In this document: piece by piece, positions 37,201 to 43,810 of the stretch
Layout of the letters: each line of letters begins with the position of its first letter
Position numbering within the stretch: the first letter of the stretch is position 1
DNA from: Alphaproteobacteria bacterium
GTDB lineage: Bacteria > Pseudomonadota > Alphaproteobacteria > Rhizobiales > Beijerinckiaceae
Length of the DNA: 56,998 nt
Direction: 5' to 3'
Assembly: GCA_016869435.1 (NCBI GenBank)
Contig: VGEB01000007.1
Span: 1-56,998 of the forward strand
Program-made: the position numbers and the translations under genes
The notes under the pieces: model-generated
Told to the model about the DNA's origin: nothing
The model's database searches: none
The model's input: the letters and a program-made list of their open reading frames with translations, nothing else

Positions 37201-37641
37201 GGGACCGCCGTCTTGAAAGAACCGCCAGATTCGATTGAGCGTCTCGATATCGAGGGTCGACGCCTGTTTGAGGCGCGAATCGTCATGCGCGTCGCCGGGG
37301 ATGATCGCGAGCGCGATTCCATTCGCGCGCGCAAGTCCCTCGAGTTGCTCGACTCCATAGGCCCAATAATCCTTGCCGCCGAGCAGGCGCACGACGATGA
37401 GTTTGGCGTGTCGCGCGACGGCGTCGAGATAAAGATCGACGGAATAGGGGTGCTTCAACTGCGCGAGCGACGCGCAACGCAGGCTTGGAAGAGTCGCCGA
37501 CCCTCGCTCATAGAGCCGTGCGAGCAGACGCAGCTCGGAATCCGAGAAGGACAGAAACACGACCTCCGCGGGCGATTGCCCAAGGTCGACAGCCGCGCCG
37601 GCGTCGTCGAGTCTATGGAGATCGCGCGGGAGGAGATGCAT
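34234..37641 (-). CDS. cobN: Cobaltochelatase subunit CobN (with in-frame repeat insertion)
   Basis: CobN is the large subunit of the ATP-dependent CobNST complex that inserts Co2+ into hydrogenobyrinate a,c-diamide. The 1135-residue product has the Mg-chelatase H-subunit signature in HAYVAFYLWLRHVRRIDALI, HLGAHGTLEWLPGKSA, and LMLDLWGSATIRTGGEDFAQ-like sequence. It is somewhat shorter than typical CobN (about 1200-1275). Residues about 409-453 are Pro/Ser/Gly-rich, encoded by four tandem hairpins (36286-36411), and have no place in the family. cobS and cobT are not in the window. It starts 6 bases after the cobW stop. Confidence 0.95.
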   Translation of the reverse strand: MHLLPRDLHRLDDAGAAVDLGQSPAEVVFLSFSDSELRLLARLYERGSATLPSLRCASLAQLKHPYSVDLYLDAVARHAKLIVVRLLGGKDYWAYGVEQLEGLARANGIALAIIPGDAHDDSRLKQASTLDIETLNRIWRFFQDGGPDNLLSFLGYAATLAGHPAQWSESAPVASAGRFEVARRNGGALRATIVFYRAMFLADDVAPIVALADALAERGFAVEAIYVASLKEAESEAFVSHALENFAPDVILNATAFSARRDAGSVLDLADAPVLQVALATSSRQAWAASLRGANGADLAMNVVLPEVDGRIFTRAISFKEEAPLRLAAEFNETRHAPEQSRIGFVADLALNWARLRRKPNQDKSLALILSDYPARRGRGGYAIGLDAEASVHEIVEALQEAEYDVGAAPTSPSRGEVASPSDAGGGELPSLWAAPHPEPLRGSTLPLKGRVLRALEDSIQTFDVSIADYRAWLAALPAEFVASVNDAWGAPQDDPAVIDGTFRFSCLEAGKLVVALQPDRGARAERYETYHDFQRPPRHAYVAFYLWLRHVRRIDALIHLGAHGTLEWLPGKSAMLSEICAPEAVLGPTPLIYPFIVNDPGEAAQAKRRTCAVTIGHLTPPLVDAELFDAAAKIETLLDEYATASALDARRAQLIAGAIIDEAERSGLAAECGVSRDMDAAETLTRLDAWMCDLKEMRIGDGLHVFGRADRDPARDACARAEREALIAALAGRFVEPGPAGAPSRGRADVLPTGRNLYCIDPRHAPTQTAYDIGRRAAAEVMTRHAQQHGEFPRHIMLDLWGSATIRTGGEDFAQALALLGVAPHWDAASARVVGFEILPQARLDFPRVDVTLQVSGLFRDMFANLIALFDDAVRAVAALDEDAAFNPLKGADDLRRVFGAADGTYGLGVSERAHRGDWSNHDDLGRAYLAAAGHAYDRAGESTEAVAAFGARVAAADAHVHVQDMAEVDVLIGPAFADYEGGFAAANAMLGGDADLLHLDSTRPERLRMRALKDEIARVLRMRLANPRWLQGQMRQGHRGAGEIAETIDNLYAFAATSGLISDAQFDLAFDATLGDDATRDFLAAENPRALEAIARVFSEALARGLWNTQRNSVRDALSDVERQEGRRFAAGA
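36286..36411. repeat. Palindromic element inserted in frame in cobN
   Basis: Four hairpins occur in 126 bases: ACCCTCCCC-TTGA-GGGGGAGGGT (36287-36309), GAACCGC-GAA-GCGGTTC (36311-36327), GCGTCGC-TTG-GCGACGC (36371-36387) and ACCTCCCCC...GGGGGAGGT (36389-36411). The first and last form outer arms. The design is like the cobB element, but the sequence is not identical. Confidence 0.8.
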
Positions 37642-37647
37642 CGCGCC

Positions 37648-38682
37648 TCACGGCTGCGCCAGCGTCGCGATGACGGCGTCGCGATTGAGGCCCTTTTCGC
37701 CGATGATCACGACTTGGCTCCTGCGGGTCTCGCCCGGCTTCCACGCCCGATCGAAATGATGCTCGATGCGCGCGCCGACGCCTTGCACCAAAAGGCGCAT
37801 CGGCTTGCCGACGACCTCGACGAATCCCTTGATGCGCAGCACGTCATGCGCACGCGCCGCTTCGGCGAGTCGCGACATCAGCGCCGCCGGGTCATTCACG
37901 GCTGAAAGCGACACGACGAAACTGTCGAAATCGTCGTGATCGTGTTCGGATTCATCGTCATGATGCGACGGACGGCTGGCGAGATCGTCCTCCGCCGCCG
38001 CGGAAAGACCGAGCAGCACCAGCGGATCCACCCGCCCGCCGCTGGCGCGCACGACTTTCGCCGCCTGACGCGCGCCCTGCGTCAGACGGTTGGCGACTTC
38101 GCGCTCTTCGTCCGCGTCGAGCAGATCGGTCTTGTTGAGGATCACGAGATCGGCGCAGGCGAGCTGATCTTCGAACACTTCTTCCAGCGGATTGTCGTGG
38201 TCGATGGTTTGCGTTTCTTCGCGCTCCTGCGCGATCGCGCCGAGATCGTCGGCGAAACGGCCTTCCGCCACCGCCTTGCCGTCGATGACGGCGATGACGC
38301 CGTCGACGGTGAGCCTGGAGCGGATCGCCGGCCAGTCGAAAGCCTTGACGAGGGGCTTGGGGAGCGCCAGTCCCGAGGTCTCGATGATGATGTGATCGGG
38401 GCGCTTCTCATGCGCGAGCAGCGCCTCGATCGCGGGGATGAAATCATCGGCGACCGTGCAGCAGAGACAGCCATTGGCGAGTTCGACGATGTTTTCGTCG
38501 GGGCAATTCTCGACGCCGCAGGCGCGCAATATTTCGCCATCGACTCCGACATCGCCGAATTCATTGATGACGAGCGCGAGGCGCCGGTCCTTGGCGTTCT
38601 CCAGCACATGACGAATGAGCGTCGTCTTTCCCGCGCCGAGAAAGCCTGTGACGATCGTCGCTGGAATTTTCGCGCCGCTCAC
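37648..38682 (-). CDS. cobW: CobW GTP-binding metallochaperone
   Basis: A 344-residue G3E-family GTPase thought to deliver cobalt to CobNST. The P-loop is GFLGAGKT (13-20), and the metal-binding motif CLCC is at 72-75 in GCLCCTVADD. The guanine-specificity motif is NKTDLLD. The internal His/Asp-rich stretch (HHDDESEHDHDD) is a likely metal reservoir. The C-terminal CobW_C domain begins IKGFVEVVGKPMRLLVQGVG. It starts with GTG, overlapping the cbtA stop as GTGA. Confidence 0.96.
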   Translation of the reverse strand: MSGAKIPATIVTGFLGAGKTTLIRHVLENAKDRRLALVINEFGDVGVDGEILRACGVENCPDENIVELANGCLCCTVADDFIPAIEALLAHEKRPDHIIIETSGLALPKPLVKAFDWPAIRSRLTVDGVIAVIDGKAVAEGRFADDLGAIAQEREETQTIDHDNPLEEVFEDQLACADLVILNKTDLLDADEEREVANRLTQGARQAAKVVRASGGRVDPLVLLGLSAAAEDDLASRPSHHDDESEHDHDDFDSFVVSLSAVNDPAALMSRLAEAARAHDVLRIKGFVEVVGKPMRLLVQGVGARIEHHFDRAWKPGETRRSQVVIIGEKGLNRDAVIATLAQP

Positions 38683-39341
38683 GATGCCTCCTTTTCATGA
38701 GACAGGAGTCGCCAGACGAGGCCGGCGAGAGCGCCCGCGAGCGCCCAGCTGATCGCCTGAACCGCGAGCGAGGAAGCGGCGAAGCGCGCGGCAAGTTCCG
38801 CCGGCGCCATGCTCTCGGGCGTCGCGGGATGCGGCGCGAAGAACTGCGGCGCGACGATCAGCGCGACGCCCGCAATATTCGCGGCCGTCGAACCGAGCCG
38901 CAACAGAGCAAAAAGTCCGACGCCGGTCGACGCCGCCGTCGCCAGCCACCAGATTTGACGCGCCGCAAGATCGGTTTCCGCCATGCCGGGAAGCTGCGGC
39001 GCGAGTCCGAGACTTGTCGCAAGTCCCGTCGCGGCGAAGGCGCCGGCGCCCCACAAGGCGGCGCGGCGCGGCGCGATACGGTCGCCCGAGAGAAGCATGG
39101 CGGCAAGCAGAATGAGCGCATAGCCGATCGACACGGCGATTGTCGCGACGCTGGTCGCCGCCGTGCGGCTGAGCCCCGAAAACGCCGGGCCTGCGTCGAC
39201 GCCCTCATGCGCATGCTGCGCCGTCTCATAGACCTCGGCGGCGAGGATGAGCGGCGTCGTGGTGAAGTGCTGCAGGGCCGCCACCGCAAGCCCAGCGACA
39301 AGTCCGGCGATGACGCCGGTCGTCAATACCCGCGCGATCAA
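38679..39341 (-). CDS. cbtA: Cobalt transporter subunit CbtA
   Basis: CbtA is a membrane protein predicted to import Co2+ together with CbtB, and is typically under cobalamin riboswitch control. The 220-residue product has about five hydrophobic segments, starting ARVLTTGVIAGLVAGLAVAAL, with LQHFTTTPLILAAEVYE characteristic of the family. The start is TTG at 39341, weakly supported by a ribosome-binding site; no better ATG exists upstream without overlapping cbtB. It lies 12 bases after cbtB. Confidence 0.9.
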   Translation of the reverse strand: MIARVLTTGVIAGLVAGLAVAALQHFTTTPLILAAEVYETAQHAHEGVDAGPAFSGLSRTAATSVATIAVSIGYALILLAAMLLSGDRIAPRRAALWGAGAFAATGLATSLGLAPQLPGMAETDLAARQIWWLATAASTGVGLFALLRLGSTAANIAGVALIVAPQFFAPHPATPESMAPAELAARFAASSLAVQAISWALAGALAGLVWRLLSHEKEAS

Positions 39342-39353
39342 GCGCGTCGCGGC

Positions 39354-39539
39354 CTAGTGACAGGGGAAGGAGAGCGCGTGGCGCGTATCATGCGCCGCGT
39401 CATGCGCGCTTTCGGGATAGGCGAAGCCGGCAAGCCAGACGAGGCCAAAGCCGAGAACGAGCGCCACCGCGGCGGCTTTCAGCGCCTCGACCTTGGAGGG
39501 CGCGAGAGCGGCGGAATTGGCGAATGACTTGGCGTTCAT
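39354..39539 (-). CDS. cbtB: Cobalt transporter subunit CbtB
   Basis: A 61-residue protein with one membrane helix (AAAVALVLGFGLVWLAGFAY) and a short C-terminal His-rich tail (ESAHDAAHDTRHALSFPCH) likely to bind cobalt. Size, single span and His tail are typical of CbtB. It is the first gene of the cobalamin operon, just downstream of the riboswitch, with a GGGAGA ribosome-binding site. Import of cobalt and synthesis of the corrin ring are thus under the same B12 feedback. Confidence 0.93.
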   Translation of the reverse strand: MNAKSFANSAALAPSKVEALKAAAVALVLGFGLVWLAGFAYPESAHDAAHDTRHALSFPCH

Positions 39540-39581
39540 ATCGGTCTCCCTGCCGCCCCACCGGCGGCGATGCGATGCGCA

Positions 39582-39599
39582 GCGATCGAAAACGATCGC
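39582..39599 (-). promoter_or_regulatory. Hairpin between riboswitch and cbtB
   Basis: GCGATCG-AAAA-CGATCGC is a perfect 7-bp stem between the B12 box and the cbtB start. It could be part of the expression platform that links the aptamer to translation or termination. It has no T tract. Confidence 0.45.
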
Positions 39600-39603
39600 G
39601 AAG

Positions 39604-39768
39604 ACGGCAGGTCTCCTGGCTCCCGGGTCGTCGGACGCGCCGCCTTCCCAAGCCTGACGCTCAGTGGCCGATGGCGCGGACCTTGCCGGCTACAGTTGCG
39701 GGGGCAGCCGCGGAAACGGACTAACGCCCGCGCCGCGTTCCCTTTTCACTTCTTGCGAAGGACCGTCC
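39604..39768 (-). promoter_or_regulatory. Cobalamin riboswitch
   Basis: Read on the reverse strand, all the standard aptamer blocks are present in order: AAAGGGAAC, GCTGCCCCCGCAACTGTA, GGCCACTGAG, GGGAAGGCGG, and the B12 box GAGCCAGGAGACCTGCC (39606-39622). It lies 65 bases ahead of cbtB and controls the whole cobalamin operon. Binding adenosylcobalamin should repress expression. The position of the promoter (below) predicts the 5' end at about 39768. Confidence 0.95.
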
Positions 39769-39774
39769 CGACTA

Positions 39775-39803
39775 GTCATATGCGCGGCTCATGCTTCCGT
39801 CAA
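39775..39803 (-). promoter_or_regulatory. Promoter of the cobalamin operon
   Basis: On the reverse strand TTGACG (39803-39798) and TATGAC (39780-39775) are spaced by 17 bases, putting initiation at about 39768, just ahead of the aptamer. It overlaps the alternative upstream start of cobO, which supports the shorter cobO. Confidence 0.65.
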
Positions 39804-39838
39804 ACGGCGGAGGCGGTCGCGAGCGCTTGGAGAGGGCG

Positions 39839-40456
39839 ATGGCTGAAATGGCCGAAGACGACGAGGCGCGCCGCCACCGCCTTAAGATGGAAAAGCGAAA
39901 GGCGGTTCAGGACGCCGAGGTCGCCGGCAAGACTATCGCCCGCAAGGGGCTGCTGATGGTCCATACCGGCGCCGGCAAGGGCAAGTCGACCGCGGCCTTC
40001 GGCCTCGCGCTGCGGGCGCTCGGCCATGGCTGGAAAATTGGCGTCGTCCAGTTCGGCAAGGGCCAGTGGCGCACCGGGGAGCGCGATATGCTCGAAAAGC
40101 TCGGTGACGTGTCCTGGCACACGCTCGGCGAGGGCTTCACCTGGGAGACACAGGACCGCGCCCGCGACGAAGCATCGGCGCGGCGCGCCTGGGACAAGGC
40201 GCGCGAACTTATGGACGACCCTGAGGTTCGCCTGCTCGTGCTCGACGAACTGAACATTTCGCTGCGCTATGAGCATTTGCCGCTCGACGAGGTGCTGAGC
40301 GCGCTCGCTGCGAGGCGGGAGGACCTCAATGTCGTCGTGACGGGGCGCAACGCCAAGCCGGAGCTCATCGCAGCGGCCGACCTCGTCACCGAGATGACGT
40401 TGGTGAAGCATCACTTCGCGGCAGGGGTCAAGGCGCAGCAAGGCATTGAGTTTTAG
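39839..40456 (+). CDS. cobO: Cob(I)yrinic acid a,c-diamide adenosyltransferase
   Basis: CobO (BtuR/CobA type) transfers the adenosyl group from ATP to the reduced corrinoid cobalt. The 205-residue product has the P-loop HTGAGKGKSTAAFGLALRAL (42-61), GVVQFGKGQW, and LVLDELNISLRY with VVVTGRNAKPELIAAADLVT near the end. I chose the ATG at 39839 because AGAGGG precedes it and an alternative 16 codons upstream overlaps the divergent promoter. It is divergent from cbtB, so it is not controlled in cis by the riboswitch. Confidence 0.96.
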   Translation: MAEMAEDDEARRHRLKMEKRKAVQDAEVAGKTIARKGLLMVHTGAGKGKSTAAFGLALRALGHGWKIGVVQFGKGQWRTGERDMLEKLGDVSWHTLGEGFTWETQDRARDEASARRAWDKARELMDDPEVRLLVLDELNISLRYEHLPLDEVLSALAARREDLNVVVTGRNAKPELIAAADLVTEMTLVKHHFAAGVKAQQGIEF

Positions 40457-40649
40457 ACTCGAACCAAGCTCCATGCGATCGGATGCCGCCCTTGGCGCCG
40501 GCGCGCGTAGAGAATACGCTTCTCTCGCAGGCGGTCGCGTGATCCGGGAGGCGCGCCGACGCCGCGCAACCGCCGGACGAGAAAGAGTCTGTCCGGGCGC
40601 GTAAACGTCACTGCCGAATTCGCGAAATCGTCTGGACCGAAAAAGCTCG

Positions 40650-41696
40650 ATGGACATATACGACGCGCTCCGCTTTTCCGCTGCGAGAATCTCTAACGAA
40701 CTGTTTTCGGCGGGCTCGATATTTTCTGTCTATTCCCTGGCGACGACGTTTCTCATCGCCTTTTGCGCCTTGGCCTATCGGCGTAAGATGCGCCGCGGAC
40801 GCGCCAACTTTCGGGCGATCGCCCGCGCGATCTTCAACAAGAGAATCCTGCTGACGAGGTCGTTTGCGGCGGACGTCAATCTCTTTGTCCTGAGCGTCGT
40901 TCTGATGCCGGTCGTGGTCGGCGCCCTCGTCATCTCGACGAACGCCGTCGCGACGGTCGTCGTCGGCGCGTTGAACGCTTCGTTCGGCGCGCGCGCGCCG
41001 GTCGCGTGCTGCGACCTGTCGATAAAGGTCTTTTCGACCGTTGTGCTGTTTCTGGCGTATGAGATCGGCTATTGGGTCGATCACTACCTCAAGCACCGGA
41101 TCCCGTTTTTATGGGAGTTCCACAAGGTGCATCACACGGCGGAGGCGCTGACGCCGGTCACGAACTTTCGCAATCATCCGATCGACAACATATTTTTTGG
41201 CTACATGCTCGCGACATTCATCGGCGCGGCGTCGGGCGCGTTGGCCTGGGTCTTCGGGCGAACCACGGAGTCGTTCACGGTCGACGGGAAGAACATCCTT
41301 TTCATTTTCTTCCTATGGACCATCGGACATCTGCAGCATTCGCAGTTCTGGATTCCGTTTCGCGGCGTTCTCGGAAACATCATCCTGAGCCCCGCGCATC
41401 ACCAGATTCATCATTCGACGGACCCTGCGCATTTCAATCGCAACTTCGGCAGCGTCCTCGCTGTTTGGGATTGGATGTTCGGATCGCTCGAGATTCCCTC
41501 GACGAAAAATCCGCGGCTCAAATATGGCGTGACGGAAGAAGGCGCGGACCCGCATTCGGTGGTCGGCATTTTGGCGACGCCGATCTTTAGAGCCGCCCGC
41601 TCGCTTTGGCGCGGGGGCGCCGAAGCATGGAATGTGCTGATGGAGCGAATGGAGCAGCGTCGCCGCGAAGGGTCCAAGAGCACAAGCATATCATAA
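40650..41696 (+). CDS. Fatty acid hydroxylase/sterol desaturase family membrane protein
   Basis: A 348-residue integral membrane di-iron oxygenase candidate. Hydrophobic segments lie at about 23-43, 73-105 and 124-142, with more around 180-200 and 213-230. Histidine boxes are HYLKH (145-149), HKVHH (158-162), HLQH (227-230) and HHQIHH (250-255), matching the superfamily pattern HX3H, HX2HH, HX2HH. The substrate (lipid, carotenoid, sterol) cannot be told. It stands alone, and its wording is less GC-rich than the surrounding genes, which could indicate later acquisition. C-terminus is basic and Ser-rich. Confidence 0.88.
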   Translation: MDIYDALRFSAARISNELFSAGSIFSVYSLATTFLIAFCALAYRRKMRRGRANFRAIARAIFNKRILLTRSFAADVNLFVLSVVLMPVVVGALVISTNAVATVVVGALNASFGARAPVACCDLSIKVFSTVVLFLAYEIGYWVDHYLKHRIPFLWEFHKVHHTAEALTPVTNFRNHPIDNIFFGYMLATFIGAASGALAWVFGRTTESFTVDGKNILFIFFLWTIGHLQHSQFWIPFRGVLGNIILSPAHHQIHHSTDPAHFNRNFGSVLAVWDWMFGSLEIPSTKNPRLKYGVTEEGADPHSVVGILATPIFRAARSLWRGGAEAWNVLMERMEQRRREGSKSTSIS

Positions 41697-41908
41697 GCCG
41701 CGCTCGCCCATGCGCGCTCGTGCTGAGCGCATTTATATGAGGCCTCGAGACTGTTGCGTGAGACGCCATGGTCTCGTCGCTCCCGCGATCCTCTATGCGG
41801 GGCTGTGCTCCGGCGCAGTCGCGCCTTCACGCTTCAAATCGTGGCGCTTGGCCCTGGCGATATTGGAGTCGGCTTCGCCAAGTGCGAAACGAGGCCCGAA
41901 AACATGGA

Positions 41909-41941
41909 AGCCGACGCTCGAACATGTCGAGTGCGTCGGCT
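41909..41941. repeat. Hairpin after the hydroxylase gene
   Basis: AGCCGACGC (41909-41917) and GCGTCGGCT (41933-41941) are perfect inverted repeats, with TCGA...TCGA inside. Neither side has a clear T run (reverse side has TTTT ten bases away). It may be a terminator for the hydroxylase, or a protein site. Confidence 0.45.
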
Positions 41942-41984
41942 CCAAAATGATTTGCGCCGTACCCGGGCAAATCGTCCTCCCGAA

Positions 41985-42021
41985 AAGACAAGGCCGGGTG
42001 CTTGCGCGCCCGGCAAGTCTT
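41985..42021 (-). terminator. Terminator of the small membrane-protein gene
   Basis: GCCGGGTGC (41993-42001) pairs with GCGCCCGGC (42006-42014) with one G-U pair, extended by AAGAC/GTCTT outside an internal loop. On the reverse strand it is followed by TTTTC. It lies 12 bases after the stop at 42034. Confidence 0.55.
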
Positions 42022-42033
42022 TCGGCAGGGGTA

Positions 42034-42225
42034 TTACTGAATCATGCGAGCGGTAGAACCGACGCCGGCGCCTTCGATGCCGTTGCGGTTGCCCGTGCCG
42101 TTGGTTCCCTCGGGAGAAATCCAGTCCGGAACCCAGGTCAGAGCCACGACCACGAAAGCGACGAAAGCGGCGATCCAAAGCAGCATCTTGCCGACATCGC
42201 CAGAGCTGTGAACGTTAACGGCCAT
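42034..42225 (-). CDS. Small single-span membrane protein, unknown function
   Basis: A 63-residue protein starting MAVNVHSSGDVGKM. It has one membrane helix (about 14-33, LLWIAAFVAFVVVALTWVPDW) and a Gly/Asn/Thr-rich C-terminal tail (GTNGTGNRNGIEG). A strong AGGGGGAA ribosome-binding site lies 8 bases before the ATG, a promoter-like pair is just upstream, and a terminator follows. These signals argue it is a real gene. I recognise no family. A longer frame extending to 42600 has no support and lacks such a ribosome-binding site. Confidence 0.7.
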   Translation of the reverse strand: MAVNVHSSGDVGKMLLWIAAFVAFVVVALTWVPDWISPEGTNGTGNRNGIEGAGVGSTARMIQ

Positions 42226-42277
42226 GCGTTTTCCCCCTGTTCTTGATTTTGCGTGAATGCTTGCCGCACCGACGAGG

Positions 42278-42306
42278 AGCCTAGCTTGTTTCAAGCCGGA
42301 TGGCAA
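42278..42306 (-). promoter_or_regulatory. Putative promoter of the small membrane-protein gene
   Basis: On the reverse strand TTGCCA (42306-42301) and TAGGCT (42283-42278) are 17 bases apart, predicting a leader of about 45 bases. The -10 is weak (3 of 6 to TATAAT). Confidence 0.45.
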
Positions 42307-42529
42307 TGCGCTCATGCAGGGGGGGCGAACACCCTTCAAAAAAAAGATTTTATCTATAAGAAACAACCGCTTAATGTGCGACAAGAGGTCGCGGAAGCCG
42401 CGCAAAAGTCGCGCTGCGCCTCGATCGAAGCGCGCTTGGCGGCGGCGCCCTGAGGACGGGGCCGGCGCGTCCGCGCGGGCGCGGCCTGTCTCGGTCGATC
42501 CTGACCGGTCATAGGCCCGGCCGCGGCGC

Positions 42530-42558
42530 TTGCCCGGCGTGGGCGCATCGCCTATAAG
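42530..42558 (+). promoter_or_regulatory. Promoter of rpsB-tsf
   Basis: TTGCCC (42530-42535) and TATAAG (42553-42558) are spaced by 17 bases. Initiation at about 42565 gives a leader of about 106 bases before the rpsB ATG, long enough for autoregulation by S2, as known in other bacteria, though no specific motif was recognised here. Confidence 0.6.
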
Positions 42559-42670
42559 CGCGCCATTCCACAGGCGAGAGTTACGCGGCGTCTGCCTCAA
42601 GACGTCGCTCCGGTGGCCGGTTCTTTCGGCCTCTTCATCTTTCGCCGAGGCTCAACCGGAGAAACGACAC

Positions 42671-43726
42671 ATGGCGCTTCCAGATTTCACCATGCGCGGC
42701 CTGCTCGAGGCCGGCGCTCACTTCGGCCATCAGGCGCATCGCTGGAACCCGAAGATGGCGCCTTTTATTTTCGGCGCCCGCAACAACATCCACATCATCG
42801 ATCTTGCCCAGACGGTGCCGCTGCTGCATCAGGCGCTGAAGACGGTTTCCGACACCGTCGCCAAGGGCGGACGCGTGCTGTTCGTCGGCACCAAGCGCCA
42901 GGCGCAGGAGCAGATCGCCGACGCCGCCAAGCGCAGCGCGCAATATTACATCAATTCCCGCTGGCTCGGCGGCACGCTCACCAACTGGAAGACGATCTCC
43001 GGTTCGATCAACCGCCTGCGCAAGCTCGACGAGCAGCTGTCGGCGGGGGCGTCCGGCGTCACCAAGAAAGAGCGCCTGCTGCTGACCCGCGAGCGCGACA
43101 AGCTCGAAAAGGCGCTCGGCGGCATCAAGGACATGGGCGGCACGCCCGATCTGATCTTCGTGATCGACACCAACAAGGAACAGCTCGCGATCAAGGAGGC
43201 GAATCGTCTCAAGATTCCGGTTGTCGCGGTGCTCGACACCAATTGCGACCCGGACGGCATCACCCATCCGATTCCGGGCAATGACGACGCCGGCCGCGCC
43301 ATCGCGCTCTACTGCGATCTCGTGGCGAGGGCCGCGATCGACGGCATTTCGCGCAGCCAGGGCGCGATGGGAATCGACATTGGCGCGGCTGAGACGCCGG
43401 ACGTCGAACCGGCCGTCGAAGCGGGCAGGGTCATCCGCGAGGATTTGCGTCCGGCCGAGGCGATCGCCGCCGCGGAAGCGGAGGCGCCCGGAGAAGCATA
43501 CGAACTGCTCTCGGCGCCGCGTGGCGCGCCGGACGATCTCGCCAAGCTGCACGGCGTCGGCCCGCAGCTCGTCAAGAAACTGAACGACGCCGGCGTCTAT
43601 CACTATTGGCAGCTTGCCGCGATGACGGCGCCGGATGTCGAAAAGCTCGACGCCGAACTGAAACTGAACGGCCGCATTGCGCGCGACGGCTGGATCGATC
43701 AGGCGAAGGCGCTGCTCTCCGCCTGA
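42671..43726 (+). CDS. rpsB: 30S ribosomal protein S2 (extended C-terminus)
   Basis: S2 is a small-subunit protein needed for S1 binding. The 351-residue product has the standard core (about 1-250): [32 protein letters not shown] and [18 protein letters not shown] are typical. An Ala/Glu-rich linker follows. Residues 284-351 form an extra helix-hairpin-helix-like domain ([20 protein letters not shown]), an alphaproteobacterial addition. The ATG at 42671 begins the conserved MALPDF; an open frame further upstream is not coding. Confidence 0.98.
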   Translation: MALPDFTMRGLLEAGAHFGHQAHRWNPKMAPFIFGARNNIHIIDLAQTVPLLHQALKTVSDTVAKGGRVLFVGTKRQAQEQIADAAKRSAQYYINSRWLGGTLTNWKTISGSINRLRKLDEQLSAGASGVTKKERLLLTRERDKLEKALGGIKDMGGTPDLIFVIDTNKEQLAIKEANRLKIPVVAVLDTNCDPDGITHPIPGNDDAGRAIALYCDLVARAAIDGISRSQGAMGIDIGAAETPDVEPAVEAGRVIREDLRPAEAIAAAEAEAPGEAYELLSAPRGAPDDLAKLHGVGPQLVKKLNDAGVYHYWQLAAMTAPDVEKLDAELKLNGRIARDGWIDQAKALLSA

Positions 43727-43755
43727 TCCGCCCGTCACGTCCGAATGCTTAAGAC

Positions 43756-43778
43756 GCGCCGGTCCGATGGGCCGGCGC
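43756..43778 (+). promoter_or_regulatory. Hairpin between rpsB and tsf
   Basis: GCGCCGGTCC (43756-43765) pairs with GGGCCGGCGC (43769-43778) with one G-U pair around GAT. With no T run it is not an obvious terminator; it may be an attenuator or RNA-processing signal in the 84-base rpsB-tsf gap. Confidence 0.6.
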
Positions 43779-43810
43779 CGTCGCATGACCCTTTAGAAGG
43801 AATTTTGACC

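Larger units (their letters stand above)
41697..42033. other. Gene-free stretch between hydroxylase and small membrane-protein gene
   Basis: This 337-base stretch holds an imperfect hairpin at 41909-41941 and the reverse-strand terminator described below. Several overlapping short frames exist but none has a family signature or good ribosome-binding site. Confidence 0.5.
42226..42670. other. Divergent regulatory region between small membrane-protein gene and rpsB
   Basis: 445 bases without a gene. It contains the reverse-strand promoter for the small gene (42278-42306), an A/T-rich patch (42338-42365, with a run of eight A), a GC-rich block (42440-42530), and the rpsB promoter (42530-42558) with a leader of about 106 bases. 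Several short frames in the block are not supported. Confidence 0.6.

Noticed and set aside
39791-39838. An upstream in-frame start for cobO
   Set aside because: It overlaps the divergent cobalamin-operon promoter, lacks a ribosome-binding site and adds a non-conserved Gly-rich leader.
42226-42600. A 188-codon version of the small membrane protein extending upstream
   Set aside because: The extra part is Arg-rich, runs through A/T-rich promoter sequence, and the downstream ATG has a far better ribosome-binding site.
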